Part shown: positions 1-10,941 of the stretch, one piece after another | Position numbering within the stretch: the stretch's first letter is position 1 | Layout: every line of letters begins with the position of its first letter | Assembly: GCA_034670405.1 (NCBI GenBank) | Contig: JAXDDX010000054.1 | Span: forward strand, 930,001 to 994,000 | Direction: 5' to 3' | Source: Hoplostethus atlanticus | Lineage: Eukaryota; Chordata; Actinopteri; Trachichthyiformes; Trachichthyidae | Length of the DNA: 64,000 nt | Notes under the pieces: model-generated | Told to the model about the DNA's origin: nothing | Databases searched by the model: none | Seen by the model: only the letters and a program-made list of their open reading frames with translations | Made by a program: the position numbers and the translations under genes

Positions 1-3000
1 ATAATTATCGGCGCACCACTCCAAACAGTATCGAGTCGATACAGCAAAATGTCAGGAGGGCATTAGCGGCCAATTATTAATCCATATCAAGCTGGGGAGG
101 ACAATTTAATTATCACCTAATCAATATTTCCATCTTGTACAGATGTAGTGCAGTGACCGGGTGGATAGATTTGCCTTACGGGAAGCCCCGTGCAGAAAAA
201 AAAAAGGTCAGCTGGGCACACTAGCGTGGCTAAAGTAAACAGGAATGTGCCTCTCTCGAAGCGTGACCGACAGCACTCTACGGCTTCTTCCAGTGATGCA
301 CAGCAACTATGGCTGAAAAACAGAGAAGGCTACAACACTAAACAAACGTGCTATTATTGTAGGATTTGCTTGGGGAACAGGGGTGCCTTGGATGGCCTGC
401 AGTGCCAGTGCCACCGTGTCGCCCCTGCCTTTCAGGTTGGCTAATTTGACTCAAACCCCTGGTATCGTTTTTCTGTAACGGGAAGTCGTTGTCATCCTGT
501 TGCCAAGGCTTTCCACCTTGACCGATGATATGACTCTCTTTGTTTACCACAGTCCAGTGCTGCTATAAGTTAATGCTATTGCTAGCAAAGCCCAATAAAC
601 CAATAGATGCTCCAAGAGTAATGCAGGGTAATGGGGTTATAAATCATACAAAGACACATACAGAATATGATCATTTGTATAGCATTTATTACCAATTTAA
701 GATTCAATACAATATTATCATTGTCAGGAATGTTGCTTGCTTTCTTTAGGTCGCCTCGCTGTGCTCTAAGCAGCCTGAATAATTACTCTCATTGTACCGG
801 AGACAAACTATCTCAAATAATGCCAGTGAAGCCTTTGTGCAATTGATGAAACAAAGTGAATGCTGTGTAACACGCCGTTGTGGATTTCAAAGACACCACA
901 CAATGAGGCGAGGCAAAACAAAAGTGGCTGTCTTCCACGAGATAGCAGTCATCTTGAGATAAGAACACCCTCTCATGGTTCTGTTTTTTTTTTTTTTTTG
1001 TTTGCTGTTAATGTGACTCTCGTTTCCACCCATGGATTGCTTCAGACACCCCACAACCAATTGATTACTACTAAGATGCCCAGACCTTGGTTATTCTCAC
1101 GCCTTTTTGTCTTATTGTCGTGTGCAATGGATTGCCATTTTTAACTGGAGGCTAAATTATCACTTGACTTTTGTAAACCCAGCAATCATTTTGAACTCAG
1201 CATCCCTAACCACCTGCATTATTCATTTGATTGTTTTCCCTCTAATGCATTTTCATTTTGCTTTTAATCACCTATTGCTCTCATAAAGATGATAATAAAA
1301 ACTCACTTATTCCACGTAGCATAGACATGTTGACTCACCAGCTTTGATAAAAGTTGGATGAGGTTCAATTTAATGACTAATGCTTTTTAGATAAAAGTTG
1401 GCTTTCGTCATGTATATGACAAGAGACTTGAAATTAGATCAAAATGTGACATTCAATCCAAAATGCAATATCTTTAATCTGTTTACCTTTGACTTTCATT
1501 ACCAAATTTCAGAGCCTGAAAATAGGGTTGAGATCATTTCATAAGATGTCAGGAAACTAATGATATCTACAGGATTAAAGTTGTAGGCTTCAGGATTACT
1601 TTTTGGAAATGATCTTTGAGCCTTGTAAAAATGAATTGTGACATTCATGTAAGGCTAATAGCCTTACTGCTATGGGCCTTGGTTTAAAGGAAGATGTCAA
1701 AGAAACAGTTATGATCAGCAGTAGCAATGAGTAACACTAAGCAGTCCAGACACAAAAAAGGGAATCCTTACTACCCAGATTAGTTTCCCCTTTCCTTCAT
1801 TTTACCCACCTCATTCAACGCTCCCTTTGAAAGTCAATCCATCTGTTCTTTTAGTTGATCTCCATCTTCAGCTCTATTTGTCTTCAGTTTCTCTCTCTAC
1901 AACCTGTCTGCCTAAATCCCAACATATGGTGGGAGTCCATCTCTGGGGCAGTTTCCACACTGATGGGTGGTTAATCTGATCAGATTAAACCTCACCCACC
2001 CCCTTTACTTTCTTTCAAATGGCGTAGGCTTTCCTCCCTACTGTTTCATCACATACATACATTACTCAACCAGACACCACCCAGGGCTGTGTCCCTATTC
2101 TAGGTGTTTTAGTGTGTGTCAAGAGGGCACTACATTTTTCAGACTTGCTAACCAGTTATGCTGTTAGGCCGGAATAGAAAATGTAAGCGTATGATTATAA
2201 ATATATGCCGTTTGCATGAGTTGACATCAGTGCATGTGCGGGGAGAACAAAGGTACTATTTTTAGATAAAACCATACAATGAATATGTATACAAGTACGG
2301 CTGCTACTGCATGCCTGTGCGTACAGATGCCCGAGGAATGTGTGTGGGAGAAAGTACAATAAAATGGGTGTGATTACATAGGTATGTGTGGGTGTGCATG
2401 CCAGCACGTGCACATGTCAAGGCAAGGGAGTTGCTTGAGAATGATGTCTCAGATAAACCTGCATGTCATATAGACTGAAGGCAATTTGCGGGAGCACTTG
2501 ACAATCTGCAGGGCTGATGGGATGCCCAAGTCTGCAATGCCGATCCACCTAAAATCTAGGTGTCTCCCAAAGCAGGCAGATTACCGCAACTCTTCAGAAT
2601 GAAGGCTAGCTTGTCGCAACATTAGTGCGGGCGTGTTTAACCAAGCCCTTCTTCGGCAGCGCTTCGCTACCAGGTGACGGTAACGTATGCCGCGTTCCCA
2701 TGCAGTCTGCGTAATTCGTCCAAAGACACACAAATAAGGCCGTCGCCGCGGGACTTAATGGCAACACTGCAGCCTAGCCTTTTTTTTTGCGGACATCTCT
2801 GCCTGAATAATCATGAGAGGGAAAAATCACAGCCAATTAAATCGCACCATGTAATGAGAGGCAACAGATCATGCGGTGTGAAATTACTGTCTCTCCCGGG
2901 CAGCGGTGAAGAGGAGGGCGAGGCGGTGAAAAGGGATCTCTGCGAGACTCTCTGATTATGTGTTATTTTTCCCACTCTCCGAGGGGGCACGGAGACGAAA

Positions 3001-6000
3001 ATCTTATTTGGAAGGTGTACTTAAAGAAATCCATGTAGGCATAAATCCTGACATTATCGACTCCGCTCGACAGCTGCCCTCCCATATGCACACTCTTGTA
3101 CGCTGAACTATGAAGACTGGAGAGAGATAGAAGGGGATAGATGAGTGGATAAACGGACGACTGCGTAAGGATTGAGCGAGATTGGACTCGAGCGGACAGT
3201 TTGCAATGAAATATGTCTGTATTTTATCCTTCACAGGGACATAAGGATTTGGGATTTTGAAGCGGCGGGTGGGGGGGGGGGGGGAAGTGAAGAGACACAT
3301 CGAACCAACCAATCAACCAAAACGAAAAGTCTTACCTTTCAAGGCGAACAATCTCCCCGGTATCTTTTGTCACCCTACCTCTGTTGTACATCAATTAGCT
3401 ACACTTAACTTGAAATATCCTCAATCACGGCTCGAGTGGCGGAGGGGCCCGCGGTAATTCATTAGTTAACGAGTGAATGATGAATGACACAAAAGACGGC
3501 ACCATGGGAGTTGTAGTATGAAAGCTGAGGGACGCGGACTGCTCATGGATGCTATGATGGATGCTGTATAAACACCTCATCGATGTCCAGGGGCCCTACT
3601 GTAATGGTGTGTGTGTGTGTATGGGGGTGTGCACCGAACACTGTCTACGTAAGCTAATGTGAGCATTGATATTCCATGTTCCACTGCAGCGACTGGGAAG
3701 GACACTTAGCACGTTGCGCCATCAGCATCAAGGGGCTTGGCGCCGTTTCAAAAGCCTGTGGGTCCAACCGGCGGCGCGAGAGCTTTCTCACCTCCCCCAA
3801 ATGGAGGCTTTCACTCTCATTCGCCATAACTAATAAACCGCACTGAAGAGCCGCGTGTCGCAATAAATCTGAGCGCGAACCGAACGGCGTGACTCACTCG
3901 ATGATGTAGCGAAGCCGGAGAGGGAGGGAGGGAGGGAGGCGGCGAGGAAGTCGGCGAGTGTGTGAATGAGTGAGTGAGGGAGCTAATGAATGAGTAAGCG
4001 GCCAAATGAGTGAGAGAGGAAGGGGTGCAAAAAAAAGGAGTGACAGATGTGTGTGTGTGAGAGAGAGTGTGTTTGGTGAGAAAGACGACTCTCCAAAGAG
4101 GGACTTTGAGCACTAACCCCATCACTGCATGGGATGTAAATCAATTGTGACAAGAGGAGCTCAGGGCATATAGTTTTCCAGTCGAGCATCGAGCATCGGA
4201 GAGTGCTGTAGGTAAGAAGGTACGGATGTAAGCTTTCTGTCAGGGCCCAGGAGATCGCCCCGAGGCACTCCGCGGAGATGAATGGTTTAGGCCATTAACC
4301 CCACTGCAGCATCTCGACACCCCCCACAGGCACACAAATGTGCTGCGTTGAGATCAGTGCAATGTGCCACACTCTCGGGACCCCTGGAGTGAGACCAAAG
4401 CACAGGCCTCGGGCCAGGTGTTGCCCGCCCATACACACAGACAAAATGTTGACGATACATTTAGAATTGTACAGTGACATACAAGAAGCACACAGGAAAC
4501 ACAGTAACTCCCTACACACACACCAAGAATGTAGGGATCTTTATGCTTTTGGGTTATCCAGTCGAAGCCAAACATCCAGCAACGTGCAGGTGGCTTTGAC
4601 ATGTTAAAGAGGATAATTCATCGAATGACGTAGTGTAAATGCCGACTTTCCCATATGTTCCTGTCTTGGCTCCCCATCGCTCCACTCACATATTTCACCC
4701 ACTGTATACAAAATCCAGATCCACGCTGCATTCCTGAGGACGATACTCATACCTTAGTGCGTGCTGAGCGTTTTTTGTTTTAGAAATCTTGTTTTATTAC
4801 CAGCACATCATTAATGAGCGCTGAGATTGTGATCGCGGATGTGCTTTATTAGCCCGGAGATGATTAACAAGCTTTTAATTGGGTATAAACCTGCATGAAA
4901 CAAGCATTTACTCTCCTACACCTGACTCCTGTGCTGCAGAAAATGCTTGACGAGTAAATCCAGCGCCGATAGATAAATCAATACACCCTTGCAAGACTGC
5001 ACTACTGCGAATGACATCAATGTAATCAATTTTTATTTCTGCTGTGAAGTATAATAGACCAGGCCACCTCGACTGATGCCATTTCAAACTTGTGAACTTT
5101 GATCTTGCAGACAATGAAAACAAAGCACAATAATAATAAACCAGACAATCACTCAGCTCCTAATCCATATTTCAGTATGATTTCCCAAGCCTCAGATTAC
5201 CACGAGCACTTTGAATCCAACTCGACAGCATTCAGACAACACACCGCCCCGTAAGACAATCTAAGCGGAGAGCTCATGCATTTAAGACCCCGACCGATCC
5301 AATAATCCCAGTTGCCGCGGCCACAGCACCACTCTATTAAATGCGTCGTTGTGGGCGATGTCATGAAACACCCGCGTTGTTGCTGGCGTTACGGTACGGA
5401 GGGCGATCCGCTTCAGCGTACGCCAGCGAGGCTAGAATCATGCCAAGCGTAAGCCGGGCAGATGCAAAACAGCTGGCATTGTGCTCTGCTCGCCGCTGAT
5501 CCCGGCATCAAAGGCATGCTACAGGGTACCCTCGCGTGTGTGTGTGTGTGTGTATGTATATGAATGTGCACGTGTGCCTGTCTAAGTGCGAGACACCTGG
5601 TCTGTTGCACAACTTTAATGGGGTCATCCCTCCTTTTTGTTTTTTCTTTTTCTTTCTGCATTTGGTGCTCAACACACTGAGGTGGTGTGTGTGTGTGTTG
5701 GTGTTGGGGGGGAAGGGTGGTCATCATTCAGTGGGGTCCACTGAAATCCATGGCATTTCACAGTATGATAGATGAGGCCATTTCATGCAGAAGTACTCAG
5801 AGATATGACATCGAGAGAAAGGAATGCTGCTGCATTGTTGATTGCCACTCCAATAGATTTGTAATTTGCACTACGGTGTTTTTGCTCCGTCAATATTCCC
5901 TTCTCTCTCTCTGACTCGAACGGTACGCTGCCCCCTCCATTTTCGTGTCTCGGAGACGTAAGTGCACTTACATATCGCATTAGGGGAACGAAAGGCTAGC

Positions 6001-6908
6001 CTTTAATTACCCGCATCTGGGCACGTACAAAGCGACCATATTGTATGTGAGCATCTCCTTGAGTGTAGGAGGGTTAGGGGGGGGGGGGGTGTCGTGCAAA
6101 TTGCTTGGCTTTTTGGTCTAAGTGTCAGGCGAATCCATAGATGAGGCTAATGGCCTCGGAATAACACACTCGGGCATCGTCGCCGGAGAAATCGGCATCG
6201 GCGGAGTTAATAACGGGCCTGATACAACAATCTTTTGAAACATAATTGCACGGTACATTGTTGACAAGGAGTTGGTACTGGCATTTTGCAGCCAAAGAAA
6301 AACGATAATGACTACTTATTCATTTAGTTCAACCTGCGAGAGCGAGTAGCGTCGTGCGCGGCCCTGATAACATTGTTTCATCTCAGATTCGCAGTCTCGT
6401 CACGAGGTCTTCATCCCCAACAACTAGACGGTAATTAAGTACTGGCGGTCTAAGCCGAAAGGTGGGTTTTTTTTCCGCCACGTTTTGTTCGAGGTGTGAA
6501 CACGATGCTCTACAGAAACCGATGATGGGTTTTTTTAGGATGTAACTGTACTAAGACACTTTTTTTTTTTTTTTTTTTTTTTTGAACTGAGCGAGTGGAG
6601 CCAACAATGAGATTTCCACTCGAGCGGTGTCCGGCAGAATGATGAACGAGGGGAGGGGGGGGGGGGAGACCGGGGGAATTACAATGATTTAAAGCTGGAT
6701 CAAAAACCACTACGGGTTCTGTCCTCTTCCTGCTTTTTAATGCCGCTCTCTGTGGCTACGCTAACGTGTGTGTGTGTGCATCAGTGAGTGAGTGTGTGTC
6801 TAATTGGATGTGTGACAAGCAATGTGTGTGTGATGTAGGTTGATGCTCTTTGTTGAGTACATACGGTGCGTTCGCGCATGTGTGTGTTTGGTGTCGGCGT
6901 GTTCGCAC
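1..6908. other. Non-coding stretch, left end
   Basis: No gene seen. 1140-1740 is AT-rich unique sequence with TAAT words. 2640-2960 is CpG-richer and repeat-free. 3600-4080 holds short GT and GGGA runs. 5530-5720 has GT and poly-G runs. If the exon at 10756 is real, this is part of the following intron of that gene. No minus-strand exon with Ig or fibronectin coding is visible. Confidence 0.6.
6560..6583 (+). repeat. Poly-T run, 24 bases
   Basis: Perfect T run. It could be the reverse of a retroposon tail, but the flanks show no recognisable element or target duplication. Confidence 0.85.
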
Positions 6909-6953
6909 CGCGCGGGTAAAAGCGACTCGATTTAAATCGAATTAGCGCGCGGG
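6909..6953. promoter_or_regulatory. 14-bp palindrome flanked by CGCGCGGG direct repeats
   Basis: The perfect palindrome TCGATTTAAATCGA (6927-6940) lies between two direct copies of CGCGCGGG (6909-6916 and 6946-6953), 37 bases apart. CGCGCGGG resembles an E2F-type site. The block is CpG-rich in a CpG-poor neighbourhood. A paired protein-binding element is a plausible reading, but not proven. Confidence 0.35.
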
Positions 6954-7023
6954 CAAATTAAGCAGAGGGATTTAATATGAGCTGTTGTAAAAATGCTAAT
7001 TCCAGTACAGCCCGGAAGCCCAT

Positions 7024-7031
7024 ATGCAAAT
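7024..7031 (+). promoter_or_regulatory. Octamer (POU) site ATGCAAAT in a homeodomain-motif cluster
   Basis: A perfect octamer, target of POU-family factors. Within 90 bases are TGCTAATTCC, ATAATTCATATTAG and ATGCAAATGCAAC. The block 6950-7090 has no simple repeats and may be an enhancer. Single octamers also occur by chance. Confidence 0.3.
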
Positions 7032-8714
7032 GCAACACTATTTTACAATAATTCATATTAGGCCAGGCATGCATAAAACACACATATTAACAGCCAGATG
7101 TCATCTGGGGAATACAGTATCATTAGCTCTTGGACTGGCTACGAGGTGCTCCTGTTCAGAGTGTGTGTGTGTGTGTCGTCCTCCATTCACACATTTATCA
7201 ATATTGCAGTGGCGATATTGCATTTCCCCAACAAGCTTCTCCTGTTCAGGGGAGTATTTGTCTCTATGTGTGTGTGTGTATTTGTCTACCTCCCAGGTTC
7301 TATGAATATGTACCAAAACAGATTCAGTTTTAGTGATGACAGTCCTCCGTTTCCACGATGCATCCGCCCACACATTTTTTTTTTGGAAACGACTGTAATA
7401 CTGGCAGATGCAGGGAGTACCGGATTGTTACTGCAGCACTGTTGACGAAAGAACTCCTTATAAAGCAATAAAAGCTCTTTGATCATGGCCGTGTAACTCC
7501 CTCCTTCATCTCTAATAGTGAACACATGGGTTTGTTCTTGCACAGAAAACATTTCATTGATGAAGATGTCCCTAAAAAATAACCCCATCCCTCTCTCGCC
7601 TTCTGATTATGCCCGTCTCTTTATTTTGTTTGTTTTGTGAAAAAGTGTCTCAAAAGAAGTGGTGCATAGAAGGACTATTTGCTGTTTGGGTTCCCATGTT
7701 GTTCACCTCGGGTTTGCTGGCCAGAAACAGAGCTTCTATAGACGGCTGTGAGTGTTGTCGATGAGCGCATGCATGCGTGTAAAGGAGCGGGGCGAGGTTT
7801 AAGGCGTTAACGTCTTAATGTTTCGAAAATGTCGATAGTCATTTGATGTGTTAAAGAGCGGTGTGCCGGCTCACTGGGACTCGCCATGCCATCCACCAGC
7901 CAAGAGAGGAATCAATTACAACACTATTAGTGCCGTGGTTGGACTTGGCCCGACACAGCTTGGGATATATGGAGGGCTAAAGTCTGCTCATCAAGAAAAA
8001 AAAAAAATCCGGGTCTCACAACAATCAGACACTATCAGTGAATTGCAATGCAATGCAGCTGCTGACGGTCAATCACCTTCTCAATATGAAGCACGGGGGG
8101 AAACTTCCCGTAATCCAGTGATGTCATCGGGAGACTGACCTCTAGTACCGAGTCTGTTTTCGCTCCGTGCAGATGTGAGGCTGACGCAAAACAATCTATC
8201 AAATCGATGAACAGCCGGGTTTGTTAATGCCTAAAATGTTTGGCCCGTGTTTCTTCCCCTTCCCAGGTAAAGAGGCTTAATGACTCTAGCGCTCCTCTCA
8301 TCCTCCCTCTGTTCCTTTTTACACAACTGTTTAGCAAGAAACACGGAGGGATTGTTCGTTGCCTCGCCACCCCTCTTCTCTCTCTCTCTCTCTCCGTCCC
8401 CTTTTACTCACCGGGGACAATTATGCCCCTCTTTCAAGCTATTGCCAAGCCCAATTTGCCACACAAATTAAATGGGCTGCATTTGATGAGAGAGTGGGAG
8501 AGAGTGAAGGAGAAAGAGAGCGAGAGAGAGCAAGCCAAAGACAAAACAATGACAGAGAGGGAAAGCAACCAACAGACGAAAAAACACCGGAAAAGATGAT
8601 CCTTGAATCCACCGAGTTCCTGCCGGCTACATGCAGTGATTTCCCTGATAGCATTCCCACAACCAGCATCAGCAGCTACTCTACTATGAATAAGCGTGTT
8701 TGTGTTTTGGGGGT

Positions 8715-8732
8715 GGGGGGGGGGGGGGGGGG
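8715..8732 (+). repeat. Poly-G run, 18 bases
   Basis: Perfect G run preceded by GGGGGT. Similar G runs of 12-14 bases are at 3271-3284, 6080-6090, 13207-13220 and 57233-57246. Such runs are error-prone in sequencing, so lengths are uncertain. Confidence 0.85.
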
Positions 8733-9345
8733 TAGTGGTGATTGCTATGCCTGATTTGCGTTTTTGTTGAAAGAGGCTGGGGTGTCCACAGTGTGGGGCG
8801 GCACGTAGGACTGGCTACGAGGACCGTGCCATCTGTTGAGCAGGCCGACTCAGCCATTTTCTGCTCTCACGTGTCCCATATCCTCCACCGTTGTTGTCCA
8901 CACCCAGAGGCTAGCAACACACCCGAATGGATTCGGAGCACCAACAGAGGGCAGCTTCCTTCCTTTTTGGGGGGGTGAGGGTCCTGCAGATGGGGGAGGG
9001 AGCCCCCCCCCCCCCAGAGCGACTGGGCTGCAGATGCGGCTGCACGGTAAAAGGAAGTGGAGGAGCTTCCACATCGCTGGCAAGAGGGAAATCACGACGG
9101 GGAGGGAAAGTGGCGAGGCGACAAAGAGAGAGAAAAGGAAAGGAGCGAGAGAGAGATTAGGAAGTAAGACAATGGAGATGAGGTGGGAAGGGGCGGGGCA
9201 AACGAGTGCATGAGCGAGACCAGGCAGGCGAGGAATGGAGTGAAGATCAGTCCCCAGGCTAGGAAACGGTCCTGCCTCGTTCTCACACCTCGGTCGCAGA
9301 CGGGACGTGCGCCTCCTTCCCCATGACCTCCTTGACTCCCAAACA

Positions 9346-9372
9346 CCCCCCCCCCCCCCCCACACACACACA
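9346..9372 (+). repeat. C16 run joined to (CA)6
   Basis: Sixteen C followed by CACACACACACA and CCCCC. It is compositionally complementary to the G run at 8715-8732. Confidence 0.85.
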
Positions 9373-10755
9373 CCCCCTCAGTCATTATCAGACAGCCGTT
9401 GTGACTACCTCATGGTAAGTTTGTTTTGGCTTTGAAATGATGACCCAGCACAGCTGCCTAAGTGGGGTATGGGGTAGCAGCAGCTGCTCACTCACAGACC
9501 GCCACAGGGAGGGAGAAATGACAGGGTGGGCTTGCTTGGGAGGGGGGGGGGGTGGGGGAGGCACGGAGGCGTCGGGATCCAGGGGGGCTGCTGACTGCAC
9601 TTGCGTAGGTCTCTGTTACATCTGCGCTCAAATTCACCCGTTGGAATGTCTGGACACTCGAGTGCGGACGTGTCGTCGCGGCAGTTGGCTGGGGGAAAGT
9701 TTTGGTAATTGTTAGTAGTTTTTTTTTTCTTTTCAGTCGAGTACTACTATGCAGATGTACGCTACTGTTTGAAAGATGGGGGAGATAAAAGATAGCTCCT
9801 AAAGAGCCGCCGCGACGGTAACATTTATCGAGCGTTAGCGTCGTTTTGGGAACGTCCCGTAATTTAATTGTGTCAATAAATCCCGGAACCGCACATAAAA
9901 TGGGGGGTGGGGGGTAAGCGGAGAACGGGTTCCTCCATTTGTCTCCACCCTGCTGTGAGACATATGCGGCGGGGAGGGGAGAGAGAGAGAAAAATAAAAC
10001 ACATTTGAACAGATTGCAGGGAACATTTCTCAAGCACAAAGTTTAAAGTCTTGCCCATCAATTTCACTTTGACTCTCTCTGGTTGTGTGACCTTGGGTGA
10101 GCGATCCCACCGCTCAGATATTCAGCTGAACTGAGGGGGATTTCAGTCGGCGCGAAGGGAGCAATAAAACTTTTATTCATCCCGCTGTGACTAGAGAAGC
10201 TAATGATTCATGGATCTTAGTGTTAAAAAAAAAAAAAAAGAGGGTGGAGGGGTGATGCGGTGCAGGGACAGAGCTCAATGGGGTTTGAAAACTGTTGTCA
10301 CACGTCAATGGGCAGGTGTCTGGTGTCAAGTAACTCAATTCCAATGACTTTCCATCATGAGATTCTAGAGGCCCCTGAGATGGCTTTCACTGGGAAAGAG
10401 AAGAGTAGGCAAGACGGAGAGCTGGGTCGCTGTGGAGTGAATATAGGTGTGTGTCCCCGATCGACAGTCGCTGCTATGGTTTGACCGTTGATGTTTAAAA
10501 TAACATTTCTTTGCAGGTTGAACAGTTGTGATCAGGTACGAACCTCCATTATTTCGGCGGTGGACAAAATGAACGGCTGATATCCGATCAGCAAAACCGA
10601 TACATCTAACCCTAGCGCCTGCCAATCATGTGCAGCTGCATATTTGTGTATCTGATGATCAATGAGAAAAAAAAAGACACAAAAACAATTCCACAATAGA
10701 CAGCGTGCCCCAAGACACACTTCAGGCTCACGTGAAAGCCGAGGGTCCCACTTAC

Positions 10756-10858
10756 TTTCGGCGTCGGCGAGGTGGGGCAGCAGACCCAGGGCAAGCAGCA
10801 GTAGCAGCAGCAGCGTGGGTCTGGCTCTGTGCATGGTGGGACAGCTTGGCACCAGCAT
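10756..10858 (-). CDS. First coding exon: signal peptide of a secreted or membrane protein (possible LAR-type receptor phosphatase)
   Basis: Seen: reading leftwards, ATG at 10858 opens 34 codons plus one base before a consensus donor (A|GTAAGT, GT at 10755-10754). A second in-frame ATG at 10834 is followed by His-Arg-Ala-Arg-Pro-Thr and seven leucines, then Ala-Leu-Gly-Leu-Leu-Pro and a small-residue end (Ala-Asp-Ala-Glu). This is the basic, hydrophobic and cleavage-region layout of a signal peptide. The second ATG gives the better-shaped peptide. The intron is phase 1, typical after signal-peptide exons of Ig or fibronectin receptors. Known: PTPRD-type receptors, as I recall them, begin with a short Ala-Arg, poly-Leu peptide ending Asp-Ala-Glu-Thr, and the leftover A would fit a Thr codon. 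Inference: a LAR-family gene, most like PTPRD, acting at neuronal synapses. Other secreted or receptor proteins are possible, since no conserved domain is visible. The next exon lies outside the window. I am fairly sure of the exon and unsure of the family. Confidence 0.6.
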
Positions 10859-10941
10859 GCTTTGGCAGCCTCGGTGGCGCTGGCTCACAGAGCCCTGTGA
10901 GTCAGTCTGGTCTGATTTCTCAGATGCAGGGTATTCACAGC
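10859..10941 (-). other. 5' untranslated part of the signal-peptide exon with its splice acceptor
   Basis: The exon starts at 10941, right after an acceptor AG (10943-10942). Upstream of it lies a long pyrimidine tract (10945 to about 10990, reading CTCTCTTT, TCTCCCCC and CCCCTTGTTTAG). That is one of the best acceptors I found in the window. The 83 bases to the ATG have no stop codon in the frame of the signal peptide, so the frame runs open to the exon edge. Because the signal peptide is internal to that frame, I treat this segment as leader rather than coding sequence. Confidence 0.55.

Larger units (their letters stand above)
7091..10755. other. Non-coding stretch left of the signal-peptide exon
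   Basis: Presumed start of the intron after the signal-peptide exon. 8370-8560 has TC and GA runs, 8700-9400 G, C and GA runs, 9540-9555 a G run. The long frames at 8850-9371 and 9488-10039 on the minus strand follow these runs and are not genes. No further exon recognised. Confidence 0.55.

Noticed and set aside
3331-3460. Minus-strand exon ending in a GAAAG|GTAAGA donor
   Set aside because: No acceptor with a pyrimidine tract on the upstream side; exon limits cannot be set.
6560-6583. Poly-T run as the tail of a retroposed gene copy
   Set aside because: No gene-like body or target duplication beside it.
8850-9371. 173-codon minus-strand ORF
   Set aside because: Begins in a (CA)n and poly-C run and is driven by GA/TC composition.
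9488-10039. 183-codon minus-strand ORF, the longest in the window
   Set aside because: Crosses poly-C and T-rich tracts; Pro- and Ser-rich segments follow base composition; no domain recognised.
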